From NCBI RefSeq assembly GCF_001640805.2, contig NC_066852.1, positions 12,054,194-12,118,193 on the forward strand: a DNA stretch of 64,000 nucleotides, read 5' to 3'. This stretch comes from Lates calcarifer. Lineage: Eukaryota; Chordata; Actinopteri; Centropomidae. A program made the translations under genes and the position numbers. A model generated the notes under the pieces. It searched no databases. It was not told where the DNA came from and saw nothing but the letters and a program-made list of their open reading frames with translations. Of this stretch, positions 11,986 through 22,251 are shown piece by piece; position 1 is the stretch's first letter; every line of letters starts with the position of its first letter.

Positions 11986-12028
11986 CCTTCCAAATTCTGA
12001 AGAGACTCTTGTTGAATCTAAAGTTACC

Positions 12029-12175
12029 TGTGTGATCGTCCTCCTCTCCATGCAGTGGTGTGTGCTGCTCAAAGTTGGGTGGCCTTTTAACATTTCTCAA
12101 GGTGGACCAGTGGTGTGCTGATGTCACTGATTAAGATGTGTTTTTCATCAGTGTTTCTTGTCACCATGGTTACCA
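12029..12175 (-). promoter_or_regulatory. 5' leader of OR gene 3
   Basis: Matches the leader of gene 2 (6913-7050), including the CACACAG/GTAAC donor. The transcription start is not visible. Confidence 0.55.
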
Positions 12176-13160
12176 AAGTGAGGAGATTTTCTTTTTTGTC
12201 TTGGTGAGTAAAGGGCTGAATACAATGCAGTCATTATCTCAACATATTACATAGTCACCCTTTCCTCAAGAAATGAAATTTCACGATGGGTGGTGGTTTT
12301 GGAGCTCCATTCAATTTACAGAGCTCCAAGTCTCTCTGTGTTACTGTCCTCCATGTTGTTGTTTCAATGCACAGATACTATTTCATTACTGTCTCTCCCT
12401 TTTTCAAGTGTAGCTGCTTCCATATTTTCCAGTTTTGCAATATGAGTATCTTATAGGGTAATGATAAAAAAAAATAATTTACCATCCAGTTGGATGTCTT
12501 GTTTTTTCAGCAGCATAAAAGAGAAAATGCATTGGTGAAATGCAATTGGTTAAAATGCAACTTCATAATTTCAAGTTCTTGAAATCCATTTTCCAGTGTT
12601 CTCAAGTCTTTCTAATTTTCTTACAATACAAAAAGTGCATATGAAGGAGAAACTCAAAAATTTCAAATTTCAAATGTCAATCTCAGCAGCAGGTGTCAAA
12701 CTTTGACTTGCCCCTTATTTTTCTGTTTGTCCAAATGGCTCAGTTGAAACAGCATAAAGGGCATTCTTGAGCTTTTTTTCTACTTTAGGGAAATGGTTCT
12801 GAGAGAATCTGTACATACTTATGCATTTGACAACTATGATTTTTTTAAAAACATATTGATACATTTCACCCGAAAGTCATAAATCTCACACAGATAAGAT
12901 AAACACACACAGATAAAGTCAGTCAAAAGCTTTTTCTGCATCAACTGCCATTGCTGTTAAATACTTTTTATGCTTCTTTTCTTATCATATTAAGGGTAGA
13001 CATATTGTAGTAGGTTATTTGTTTTTAAATCTCTGTTTAAAATAAATCTTTTGTGTTAATCTATTATGTCTGGATTTAGTTTGTTTTTTTTTTAATGACA
13101 GTTGATTAAATAATAGGCCTCAAATCTGAAGGCCTATCACACTGCCTGCCTACAGTATTC
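12176..13160. other. Intergenic, AT-rich
   Basis: No coding signal, RNA gene or clear repeat was seen in this stretch. Confidence 0.5.
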
Positions 13161-13162
13161 TA

Positions 13163-13400
13163 GTCTAGTCAAGTCAGTTTTTATTTATAAAGTACCAAAT
13201 CACAACACAGGTTATCGCAAGGCACTTTTCATATAGAACAGATCTAGACTATACTTTTTATATTATTACAGAGAGAGACCTAACAATTCCCACCATGAGC
13301 AGCACTAGGTGACAGTAGCAAGGAAAAAACCTCCTTTTAGAAGGCAGAAACTTCAAGCAGAAACAGACTAAGGGTGGGTGGCCATCTGCCTTGACTGAGT
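13163..13400. repeat. Dispersed teleost repeat copy
   Basis: The sequence has the arrangement of a very common fish interspersed repeat: GTCAAGTCAG..., then TTTATTTATAAAGTACCAAA, then an AAGGAAAAAACCTCCTTTTA block and a GGCCATCTGCC end. It carries many substitutions relative to the usual form. I recognise the pattern but cannot name its class with certainty. The next 370 bases (13401-13770) hold nothing I can identify. Confidence 0.6.
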
Positions 13401-14192
13401 ATTATAGAAATAGTTGCTAAAGGTACATAATTTGTGGGAGAGTGTGATTTTCCGGGGGCAGAATTTACAACAAGAGGATTAATGCTTGACCAAGATGTTG
13501 TATATAACGCTACTGGAAATAGTTACTTTGTTCAAAGATATATTTGATCTCTTTAGAATCTTTTTGAATAATGACGTTACTTGTTAACCTAATTATTGGC
13601 TGAAATATAATTACGTTTTTGTACGAGTTTTGTCATTGGCTTTCTTGGATAATAAACTGTCCAATTTTAATTTCTGTTCCTACAGATATGAATGTGTTCC
13701 TGCAATGGATTTATTTCATTATCCATGTCCACTTTCCTTCTTGCTGCAAACCCTAACATTAATCCTTTTATATACGAGGTATGGCTATTAAATAATGAGA
13801 CTGTGCTTATGAGGATAAAACCAGGTGGTTCACAGTCACACTGAGTGTTATATATTAAAGGTAAGGTAGCATAACTGCTGTAAGTTTTCAATAAGTGATG
13901 TCTTCACTGCTACCTACTAAAAACTAATCACAGTGCTTGATCACATTCCCTATTCACCTGAACTAGTACCGTGTGACTTTTTCCTAAGATCAAATCTGTG
14001 CTCAAAGGAACACGTTTTGAGTCTGTGTCAGAAGTTAAAAAAGGGACAACAGAGGTTCTGAGACAACTGTCCGAAGAAGATCTACTGCACTGCTTTGATC
14101 AGTGGAAGACCCGAATGTAGTAGTGTGTTAATGGAGAAGGGGAGTATTTTGAAGGAGTTCAATAAATTGTATTACAGCATTAATCTCATTAT

Positions 14193-14612
14193 TGTCAGGG
14201 TTTGAATGTTTCCTGTTTTATTTTGGTATTTTTGTCTTGTCTTCCTGTTTCCTGTCCCTTGGTTACTCCAGTTCTCTTTACTTCCTTGTCTTGATTACTG
14301 TCCCCGCCCTTATGTGTTTCACCTGTGTCTCGTTGTCTAGGTGTATTTAGTCAGCGTCTCTTCTTCTTGGCAGTTGCCAGATTGTCTTGTCCCTCGTGTC
14401 AGCTTTCCAGCATTGTTTCCTGTTTTTTGACTTCTTGTGTTCCTGACCGTTGCCTGTTTACCTGATTTTGGATTTTCGCCTATTCCCTTTGGACACTGTT
14501 GCCTTATCGGACTGCCTACTCGTGTACTGGACTTTTGCTTGTAATAAAGAACCTGAACTTTGATTGTGTTTGAGTTCTGCATTTGGAGTCCTGTCCTGCC
14601 GTGTGCTTGATA
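14193..14612 (+). repeat. 5' LTR of the gypsy element
   Basis: Starts TGTCAGGG and ends CTTGATA. It contains a polyadenylation signal AATAAA at 14543-14548. The internal region after it begins GTACAATCTGGCCAC; a primer-binding site must lie here, but I cannot assign the tRNA. Confidence 0.96.
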
Positions 14613-14630
14613 GTACAATCTGGCCACATT

Positions 14631-17600
14631 ATGGACTCCGCAGACTCAGATCACCTCCGGTCTGCCCTCAGAGCCCAGGGGCAGCGGATCCTCCATCAAG
14701 AGGAACAACTTAATGCTCTCCGTCAAGAGATGAGGGAGATGACAGAGCACCAGGGGCAGATGCTCTCGGCCTTGGGGTCTCAGCTAAATTTCCTGGTCGA
14801 CCATGTTCAGCGTGGGCCTCAGTCATCTGATTCTCCTAGTTCTGCTTTGCCCCCAGCTACTCAGGATGCAGAACCCCAGCCATCTTCACCGCCTCCAGGG
14901 TTGGGATTGAATCCCCACGTTCATCTCTCCAGCCCGGAGAAATTCTCTGGGGATTCGGGAGATTGTCGCTCGTTTCTTGCTCAATGTGAACTTCACTTTG
15001 AGTTTCAGGCGGCCTCCTTTTCTACAGACAGAGCCAAGGTTGCCTATATGATCTCCCACATGTCAGGGCGAGCCGAGGCTTGGGCTACTGCTGAGTGGAG
15101 TCGTCGCTCAGCAATCTGTGAGTCTCTTCCCTTGTTCATCCGGACTCTTACACAAGTTTTTCAGACTGTTTCTCCGGGCCGTGAGGCTGCCAGGTCCTTA
15201 GCTGCATTACGGCAAGGGAGGCGCACAGTTTTAGATTATGCCGTTGAGTTTCGCACTCTAGCGTCTGACAGTGGGTGGAACCAAGCTGCTCTGTGTGATG
15301 CCTTTTTTAATGGACTGTCTGAAACACTCAAGGACTATCTCACACCACTGGATTTACCCTCAGAACTCGAGGCTCTCATTGCCTTGGCCTCCAAGATGGA
15401 CAAACGACTGAGGGAACGGCAGAGATCTCGCCTCTCTTCCCATTCATTTCCTCACTTCCCTCAAGTTCCTAGTCGTCCTCAGATGAACTTTGAGTCCTCC
15501 AGGACACCACCTGGGTCGACGGAGGCACCTATTGTTCCCCCGGCAGAGCCCATGCAGATGGGTCGCACCCGGCTTTCCTTGGAGGAACGTCAGCGTCGTA
15601 TGGATGAGGGTTGTTGCATCTACTGTGCACAGATGGGTCACTTCCTCGCCAATTGTCCCATCCGTCGTGGTGGGGCCTCTAGAAGTCGTGAGAGCCTGGT
15701 GAGTAGCACACTCACTTCTACTAAGACAATGCGGCTGTTCCCCACAGCCACTCTACAGGCTGCCTCTGTTTCCCTTTTGCAACCTGTATTAATTGATTCT
15801 GGGGCTGACGCTAATTTTATGGACTATGAACTGGCTAAGAGACTGAGGATATCTCCTGTGTCTCTAGATGAACCCCTCGAGGCAAGTGCCCTAGATGGAC
15901 GCCATCTTTTCCAAGTAACTCACCACACTCCTGAGATCTCGCTCTCCTTCGGCAATGTACACTCGGAGAAGCTCTCCTTCCACCTGGTTAATGCACCCCA
16001 CCATCCACTTCTTTTAGGACTTCCTTGGCTCAAGACTCACAACCCCCATATTGACTGGTCCTCTGGTCAGATCCTCTCCTGGGGTGATGCCTGTCAACAT
16101 TACTGTCTTTCTGAGAAACAGGCTTTGCCCGTTCCTGTCACAGTTACTGAGGAAACTGGTAGTCTTCCTGTGGACCTGGCTGGTGTTCCCTCCTGTTACG
16201 CGGATCTACAAGAGGTTTTCAGCAAGACCAAGGCGGCTTCATTACCGCCACATCGCCCCTATGACTGCGCCATTGATCTGCTACCTGGTACCATGCCACC
16301 TAGAGGACGTCTTTTCTCCCTCTCCACACCTGAAATGAAGGCTATGAAGGAGTACATCGATTCCGCACTGGCAGCCGGAATCATTAAACCTTCCTCTTCA
16401 CCAGCAGGGGCTGGATTCTTCTTTGTGGAGAAGAAGGATAAGTCTCTTCGGCCTTGCATAGACTATCGGGGGTTGAATGAAATCACTGTTAAGAACAGGT
16501 ATCCCCTTCCCTTGATTTCCACTGCTTTTGAGTTGCTGCAGGGCTCAAAAGTTTTCACTAAACTGGACTTGCGTAATGCATATCACCTGGTTAGAATCAG
16601 GGAAGGGGATGAGTGGAAAACAGCATTTAACACTCCTACAGGACACTATGAATACCTTGTGATGCCTTTTGGTTTAACCAATGCCCCTGCCGTGTTCCAG
16701 GCTCTTGTGAACGATGTCCTTCGAGATATGCTAAATGTTTTTGTGTTTGTGTACTTGGATGATATCCTCATCTTCTCTCCTGATGAGGAGACCCATGTCC
16801 AACATGTTAGGCAGGTTCTTCAGAGACTCCTAGACAACAACCTTTTTGTGAAAGCTGGAAAATGTGAGTTTCATGTGCCTACTGTGTCATTTTTGGGGTT
16901 TGTTATTTCTGAGGGTGTGATGCAGATGGATCCTGAGAAGGTGAAGGCAGTGGTCAACTGGGTCACACCTACCTCACGGAGAGAGGTTCAAAGATTCCTG
17001 GGTTTCGCCAATTTCTACAGGAAATTCATTAGGAACTTCAGCTCCCTGGCCGCTCCTTTGCACCAACTGACCTCTTCCAAGAACAAGTTCTCCTGGTCCC
17101 TTCAGGCTGAGCAAGCCTTCCAGATGCTTAAGCAAAGGTTTGCCACTGCTCCAGTCCTCACCCAGCCAGACGCCCAACGGCAGTTTGTGGTTGAAGTGGA
17201 TGCCTCCGATGTGGGTATAGGAGCCATTCTCTCCCAGAGGTCAGTAACAGACAACAAGTTGCATCCCTGTGCCTATCTTTCTAGAAAACTGTCTTCAGCT
17301 GAACACAACTACAGTGTGGGTGATAGAGAGCTCCTGGCCATTAAAGCTGCACTGGAGGAATGGAGGCACTGGTTGGAGGGTGCTGAACAACCATTCATCG
17401 TCTGGACGGATCATAAGAACTTGGAGTACCTTCGAGCTGCCAAAAGACTCAACTCCCGACAAGCTAGGTGGGCTCTCTTCTTTTCCCGTTTCAACTTCAC
17501 TGTTTCATATCGTCCGGGCTCCAAGAATGTTAAGCCTGATGCCCTTTCGAGAGCCTTTCCCTGTTCTTTAGAACCCAAGTCGGAGGTGCCAGTTCTGCCC

Positions 17601-18425
17601 CGTTCCTGTGTGGTGGGAGCCATAACTTGGGACATTGAAAGGAAGGTGCTGGCAGCCAACCAGGGTGGTGCTCCTCCCAGAGGTTTGCCACCCAATCGCC
17701 TGTTTGTTCCTCCGGACCTACGCTCCAACGTTCTCCAATGGGGACATGCTTCGCTTCTCACCTGCCACCCTGGGGCTCGTCGCACTCAGTTTTTTATCGC
17801 CCAACGCTTTTGGTGGCCAGGTATGAAGGGCGATATTGTGGAGTTTGTTGCAGCATGCCCTGTTTGCTCCAGCAACAAGACTTCACGGCAACCTCCACAC
17901 GGTCTCCTTCACCCCTTGCCAGTGCCCAAGCGTCCCTGGTCAGACATCTCCATGGATTTTGTCACAGGCCTGCCCCCCTCTGAAGGTAATACCACCATCT
18001 TAACCATTGTGGACAGGTTCTCAAAGATGGTTCATTTTGTGCCCATGTCCAAGCTTCCCTCAGCTAAGGAGACAGCCGAGGCCATTCTATACAATGTTGT
18101 CCGTCTCCACGGTTTTCCTAAGGACATTGTGTCGGATCGAGGGCCACAGTTCGTTGCCCGATTCTGGAGGGACTTCTGCAAATTGGTGGGGGCCTCTGCC
18201 AGCCTATCCTCTGGGTACCACCCTGAGTCCAACGGCCAGACAGAGAGGTTAAACCAGGAGTTGGAGACAGTCCTCCGTTGTGTGACCTCCCAGAGCCCAT
18301 CTTCCTGGTGCCGGTTCCTTCCCTGGGTGGAGTACGCCCACAACTCTTTGCCCTGCTCCTCTACTGGTATGTCTCCATTTTTTTTGCGTGTATGGTTACC
18401 AGCCTCCTGTCTTTCCGTCCCTTGA
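14631..18425 (+). CDS. Gypsy gag-pol polyprotein, interrupted
   Basis: One frame of 1264 residues from ATG 14631, 18 bases past the LTR; the open frame begins 48 bases earlier but with TTG inside the LTR. Domains by residue: N-terminal coiled-coil-like region to about 65; retrotransposon gag about 100-255; CCHC zinc knuckle 329-342; aspartic protease DSG at 389-391; reverse transcriptase with YLDD at 708-711; RNase H with catalytic Asp near 857; integrase zinc-binding HHCC about 1039-1083; integrase core Asp1109, Asp1169, Glu1205 (D-x35-E spacing). All catalytic residues are present. The frame ends early at 18423-18425 because of an 8-T homopolymer at 18378-18385 that shifts the reading; the normal continuation lies in another frame. 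Either a real mutation or a homopolymer sequencing error. Acts in reverse transcription and integration. Confidence 0.93.
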   Translation: MDSADSDHLRSALRAQGQRILHQEEQLNALRQEMREMTEHQGQMLSALGSQLNFLVDHVQRGPQSSDSPSSALPPATQDAEPQPSSPPPGLGLNPHVHLSSPEKFSGDSGDCRSFLAQCELHFEFQAASFSTDRAKVAYMISHMSGRAEAWATAEWSRRSAICESLPLFIRTLTQVFQTVSPGREAARSLAALRQGRRTVLDYAVEFRTLASDSGWNQAALCDAFFNGLSETLKDYLTPLDLPSELEALIALASKMDKRLRERQRSRLSSHSFPHFPQVPSRPQMNFESSRTPPGSTEAPIVPPAEPMQMGRTRLSLEERQRRMDEGCCIYCAQMGHFLANCPIRRGGASRSRESLVSSTLTSTKTMRLFPTATLQAASVSLLQPVLIDSGADANFMDYELAKRLRISPVSLDEPLEASALDGRHLFQVTHHTPEISLSFGNVHSEKLSFHLVNAPHHPLLLGLPWLKTHNPHIDWSSGQILSWGDACQHYCLSEKQALPVPVTVTEETGSLPVDLAGVPSCYADLQEVFSKTKAASLPPHRPYDCAIDLLPGTMPPRGRLFSLSTPEMKAMKEYIDSALAAGIIKPSSSPAGAGFFFVEKKDKSLRPCIDYRGLNEITVKNRYPLPLISTAFELLQGSKVFTKLDLRNAYHLVRIREGDEWKTAFNTPTGHYEYLVMPFGLTNAPAVFQALVNDVLRDMLNVFVFVYLDDILIFSPDEETHVQHVRQVLQRLLDNNLFVKAGKCEFHVPTVSFLGFVISEGVMQMDPEKVKAVVNWVTPTSRREVQRFLGFANFYRKFIRNFSSLAAPLHQLTSSKNKFSWSLQAEQAFQMLKQRFATAPVLTQPDAQRQFVVEVDASDVGIGAILSQRSVTDNKLHPCAYLSRKLSSAEHNYSVGDRELLAIKAALEEWRHWLEGAEQPFIVWTDHKNLEYLRAAKRLNSRQARWALFFSRFNFTVSYRPGSKNVKPDALSRAFPCSLEPKSEVPVLPRSCVVGAITWDIERKVLAANQGGAPPRGLPPNRLFVPPDLRSNVLQWGHASLLTCHPGARRTQFFIAQRFWWPGMKGDIVEFVAACPVCSSNKTSRQPPHGLLHPLPVPKRPWSDISMDFVTGLPPSEGNTTILTIVDRFSKMVHFVPMSKLPSAKETAEAILYNVVRLHGFPKDIVSDRGPQFVARFWRDFCKLVGASASLSSGYHPESNGQTERLNQELETVLRCVTSQSPSSWCRFLPWVEYAHNSLPCSSTGMSPFFLRVWLPASCLSVP

Positions 18426-19038
18426 GCAGGAAGTCTCTGTTCCATCCGCCCACACTTTGGTCCGCCGTTGCCGGGCTGCATGGGTTCGAGCTCGTCGGGC
18501 CTTGTTGAAAAGTTCCCTGACCTATAAGAAGGCAGCAGATCGGCGCAGAATTCCTGCTCCCACTTACAGAACTGGGCAAAGGGTCTGGCTCTCCACAAGG
18601 GATCTTCCTCTCCGAGTCGAGTGCCGTAAGTTGGCTCCTCGCTTTGTGGGTCCTTTCCCAGTGTCTAAAGTTATTAATCCTCTTGCTGTGAGACTAAAGC
18701 TCCCCAGGACCATGAGGGTACACCCAACCTTCCATGTTAGTCGTGTGAAACCTGTTAAGGTGAGTGGGCTGGTCCCTGCCACCAGACCCCCTCCACCCCC
18801 CCGGCTCATCGACGGTGGCCCTGTATATTCTGTGAGGAGACTCCTCGCATCCCGTCGCCGTGGACGCCAGCTTCAATACTTGGTGGACTGGGAGGGTTAT
18901 GGTCCGGAGGAGAGGTCATGGGTTGCAGCCAAGGACATCCTGGACCCCACTCTTATTAGAGACTTTCTCCGCCAGCACCCTCAGGATCCTGGGCCGTCAG
19001 GTGCCGGCCGTAGAGGGGGGGGTACTGTCAGGGTTTGA
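18386..19038 (+). pseudogene. Gypsy integrase C-terminus and chromodomain, out of frame
   Basis: This second frame carries the remainder of the polyprotein: the integrase C-terminal region, then a chromodomain at about 18830-18960, seen as the pattern YLVDWEGYG followed by SWV and a helix containing ILDPTLI. Chromodomains of this class direct integration to modified histones (family knowledge). The frame has no start codon of its own that makes sense; it is reached only through the break at 18378-18385. Its stop lies at 19036-19038, a few bases into the 3' LTR, which is common for these elements. Confidence 0.88.
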
Positions 19039-19445
19039 ATGTTTCCTGTTTTATTTTGGTATTTTTGTCTTGTCTTCCTGTTTCCTGTCCCTTGGTTACT
19101 CCAGTTCTCTTTACTTCCTTGTCTTGATTACTGTCCCCGCCCTTATGTGTTTCACCTGTGTCTCGTTGTCTAGGTGTATTTAGTCAGCGTCTCTTCTTCT
19201 TGGCAGTTGCCAGATTGTCTTGTCCCTCGTGTCAGCTTTCCAGCATTGTTTCCTGTTTTTTGACTTCTTGTGTTCCTGACCGTTGCCTGTTTACCTGATT
19301 TTGGATTTTCGCCTATTCCCTTTGGACACTGTTGCCTTATCGGACTGCCTACTCGTGTACTGGACTTTTGCTTGTAATAAAGAACCTGAACTTTGATTGT
19401 GTTTGAGTTCTGCATTTGGAGTCCTGTCCTGCCGTGTGCTTGATA
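19026..19445 (+). repeat. 3' LTR of the gypsy element
   Basis: Same length as the 5' LTR and identical to it as far as I can read, with AATAAA at 19376-19381. Followed by target duplication ATTAT (19446-19450). Confidence 0.96.
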
Positions 19446-19470
19446 ATTATTTAATAGCCATACCTCGTAT

Positions 19471-21601
19471 GCCTTGGATGTATCCCAAACAATACCTATT
19501 TCTGGCCTGTCCTGAAGGTCCACCATAAATTAATATTGGAGGTTGTGTGTATTTCTTATATTGATGCCATTCTGGATACAGATCATCAAAGGCCATCCAA
19601 GACTTGGTCCGGCTTATCTGTCCATTCAACTAAGACAGGGCCTCCCTAAAACTAGAGGACTGACCAAGGGGGTTGTGTACAAGACTACATATCACAGTGT
19701 TTGTTATGCAACTGGAAGCTATGATGAAAAGTGCCACAGTGGTTAACTGTTACTTGGAGCAGCACTTTGCAATCTTGAATAATTTGTTCTAAATCTTCGA
19801 ATTTCTCTTAAATGTGAAACTTTTCTGTGTGACATCTACTAATAAAAAAAACAGTAAATAATGTAGTGCTGAAATAAATGCCATATTATCCCTTTAAGTG
19901 TATTTGTGTGTCAACAGTACAGGGTTACTGACAAGAGCCGCTGCTGATCAAGCATTTTCAGCACTGATAATACAAGTCATGAATGGATAAACACTCATTA
20001 GAGGTCATTAGTCCACTATATGTTTCCATTCCTCTAGAAAGCAATTAGACACGACTGTTTTGCCACAGGTGAGTCCTCTTTGGACTGCACCTGGAGAATA
20101 GAAGCAGAGGATGAGAGGAAAACAGTAACAACATCCCTTTAGAGAACACTGATGAAACACTGATGAAACTGTGTCCATAGGGTTGTGACCTTTGAGCTAA
20201 TGCAATTCACAGCAATAATTTGTTCAGGTATTTATTTCCGTGTAAGTCATCAAATGTCTTGCAAAATATCAACCTTTTTCATCAGAAAACCAACAGCTTT
20301 ATTTCTAACAGTGTGTACAAGGGTAGGAAAATACTTGGATGTACTGGTTTTTATTCACTTTCTATGAGAATAAACACAACTCCTTCAACAACAACAACAA
20401 CAATAAGTGATCAAATGGTGATCAGTCACTGGGTATAGCTGGCCTTGGTCAACTTCTCCCACTCCAGCAGGGTGAGGAAACTAACAACTACAACAAGCTG
20501 CAGTGTACACTGGAAGCGGCACTGGTTGCCATCACAAAATAATACCTGAGCCCCACTAAATTTGTCTTTTCTCCAGTAGTGTTGGTTTTCTCGAGCTGTG
20601 TGGTGGGAGCTGGTCCTAGCATCCTCCTATAGCAATGGTGTTTGTTTCAGTTTATTGAGCTCAACATGTATGAATGGAACAAAAAAACAAAAGGCTATCT
20701 CATTACAGCCTCAACAAAAAGAGTTTTCTGGCAGCTTTCTTGCATTTGTTTTCCCTCTGATTGATAGGCTCACATTATGTAAGACAATCAATAAGAAAAT
20801 GACAGTAATGTGTCAGGGACATTTGCCCCGGTTTTGCAGTCTGCTTAAAGGGATCAAACTGCCAATGCTGTGGTCATAAGCCTCTCCTTCTCTCTCTAAG
20901 TAGAGAAACAGAAAATAAAATCCAAGTAGAGAATTAAACCAGGTTCACGTTGAAGAAGGAATGCTACCAGCACACACTAACCCTGTTAGTTTTGTCAGGA
21001 CTGTCACCTGAGAACAGTTTGCTGTGGATGTCCCTGTGAGGTGCTCAGATCAAAACTGACAAAACTGCTTCCTTGGTCACTGGAGCCCAATGACGCCTCT
21101 ACCACATAACATGTTGTAATTTCTGGAGAAGAGGAACAACCGTGAATTAACACCACACAAAACAAAATGCTCATCAACCACACAACATAAGATGCAGTAA
21201 TGTGATGTAATGGTGAGTGAGTGAGCACTGTTTCTGTGATTCAATAAAGAATATGATGTTTAGCATAGAAAAGACTGGACTCTGTACTCATACCCATAAT
21301 CTCAGAAAGCAGCAAAGGTTAAGGATGTGCATGTGTTTTAAATCAGCTGTAAGGAGCAGATTCTTTGGAATGTTTGTCTCTTGTCTCATGATAACAATCA
21401 GTCATGAGTTAGGCACAGTGATGGTGCTTTCTTAAATGTGATTAAGAATAGCATGTTCTCTCATGGACGTTTATAATTCTTTAATTTGAAACCTAGTGAC
21501 TAGTGCGCTGCTTCTTATTATCTTCACTCCTCCCCTCTGACCAAAATACAAACAGTCCTGGGTCTAATCCTCATTTTGGAGCAACAGCCTTGGACGCAAG
21601 C
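19471..21601. other. Intergenic
   Basis: No gene is supported. There is a short (CAA)n run at about 20385-20405. The minor open frames on both strands here have no recognisable domain and no clear splice context. The last few hundred bases are the promoter side of the defensin gene; no convincing TATA box was found. Confidence 0.5.
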
Positions 21602-22021
21602 ATGTCTTGTTATCGTGTGGTTGTTTTGGCACTCTTGGTTGTCTTACTGCTTAATGGTAAGTCTTGATATATGATATATGCACGTTTTTGTGGCTCACAT
21701 GAGCACATTTTTAGAATAATTTTTAAAAAATCTTATAGCAAAATGATGACCTTTAACATGCCAAATGTTTCCCATCTGTGATCACAGTTGTAGAGAATGA
21801 GGCGGCATCCTTTCCATGGTCTTGCCCCAGTCTAAGTGGAGTGTGTAGAAAGGTTTGCCTCCCAACAGAACTCTTCTTTGGACCTCTGGGATGTGGGAAA
21901 GGTTTCTTGTAAGTTTAGATGCCCAGATATGAATACAGTCTGTGCATTTATTTGTCTATGGAATTGAATTATTCATGGTTTCTTTTTCACCTCTAGGTGT
22001 TGCGTGTCGCATTTTCTATGA
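21602..22021 (+). CDS. Beta-defensin (secreted antimicrobial peptide)
   Basis: A three-exon gene: 21602-21656, 21788-21908 and 21997-22021, all introns GT-AG, phases consistent, 66 residues. Residues 1-20 are a hydrophobic signal peptide. The mature part begins near the ASFPWSC stretch and has six cysteines spaced C-x6-C-x3-C-x11-C-x5-CC, ending CVSHFL. This spacing and the FPWSC start are those of teleost beta-defensins, cationic peptides stabilised by three disulfides that act outside the cell against microbes (family knowledge). The third coding exon has only 25 bases, which is why a simple open-frame search misses the gene. A polyadenylation signal ATTAAA is at 22246-22251. All key residues are present, so I see no sign of decay. 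The paralog number or name cannot be set from sequence alone. Confidence 0.93.
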
Positions 22022-22251
22022 GAGCTGAATGCCATGAGATAGGAATGCATGTGGAGTCCTGAAAAACATCATTCACCTACGACACAAGATTTGCCAAGGA
22101 TCACAGAAGACAGACAGAAGACACTGATGTGGGGGATCGTATTTACCTTTTAACTCTGTAGACTTTACAATGGTATATTAACTACTAGGGTTTTTGTTGC
22201 TGATTTTAATGCAGCTCAAATGGCTGAGGTGGAGTAAAATATTACATTAAA

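Larger units (their letters stand above)
14193..19445 (+). mobile_element. Ty3/gypsy LTR retrotransposon with chromodomain
   Basis: A complete element of 5253 bp: 420-bp LTR, gag-pol, purine-rich tract just before the 3' LTR (a run of G at about 19014-19022), 420-bp LTR. A 5-bp target duplication ATTAT flanks it (14188-14192 and 19446-19450). The domain order is gag, zinc knuckle, protease, reverse transcriptase, RNase H, integrase, chromodomain, which is that of vertebrate chromoviruses. By direct reading I found no difference between the LTRs, pointing to very recent insertion. The frame is broken once (see coding entries). It is inserted in the plus direction inside the right inverted repeat of a mariner-like element. 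Confidence 0.97.
13773..19469 (+). mobile_element. Mariner-like element split by a gypsy insertion
   Basis: The left end begins ATACGAGGTATGGCTATTAA (13772-13791) and its inverted copy ends at 19470; removing the retrotransposon at 14193-19450 makes both arms about 30 bp long and nearly perfect. The body (13773-14192) is only about 420 bp. It encodes the C-terminal part of a mariner transposase: a YSPELVPCDFF stretch at about 13960-13985 (family motif YSPDLAPCDxF), then, after a small frameshift, LKGTRFESV at about 14005-14030 and a terminal GEYFEG at about 14135-14150. The N-terminal and most of the catalytic domain are gone, so it is non-autonomous. Flanking TA is present on the left, less clearly on the right. 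Confidence 0.85.

Noticed and set aside
18032..18598. Minus-strand open frame of 188 residues in the gypsy element
   Set aside because: Antisense to integrase coding sequence; no domain of its own.
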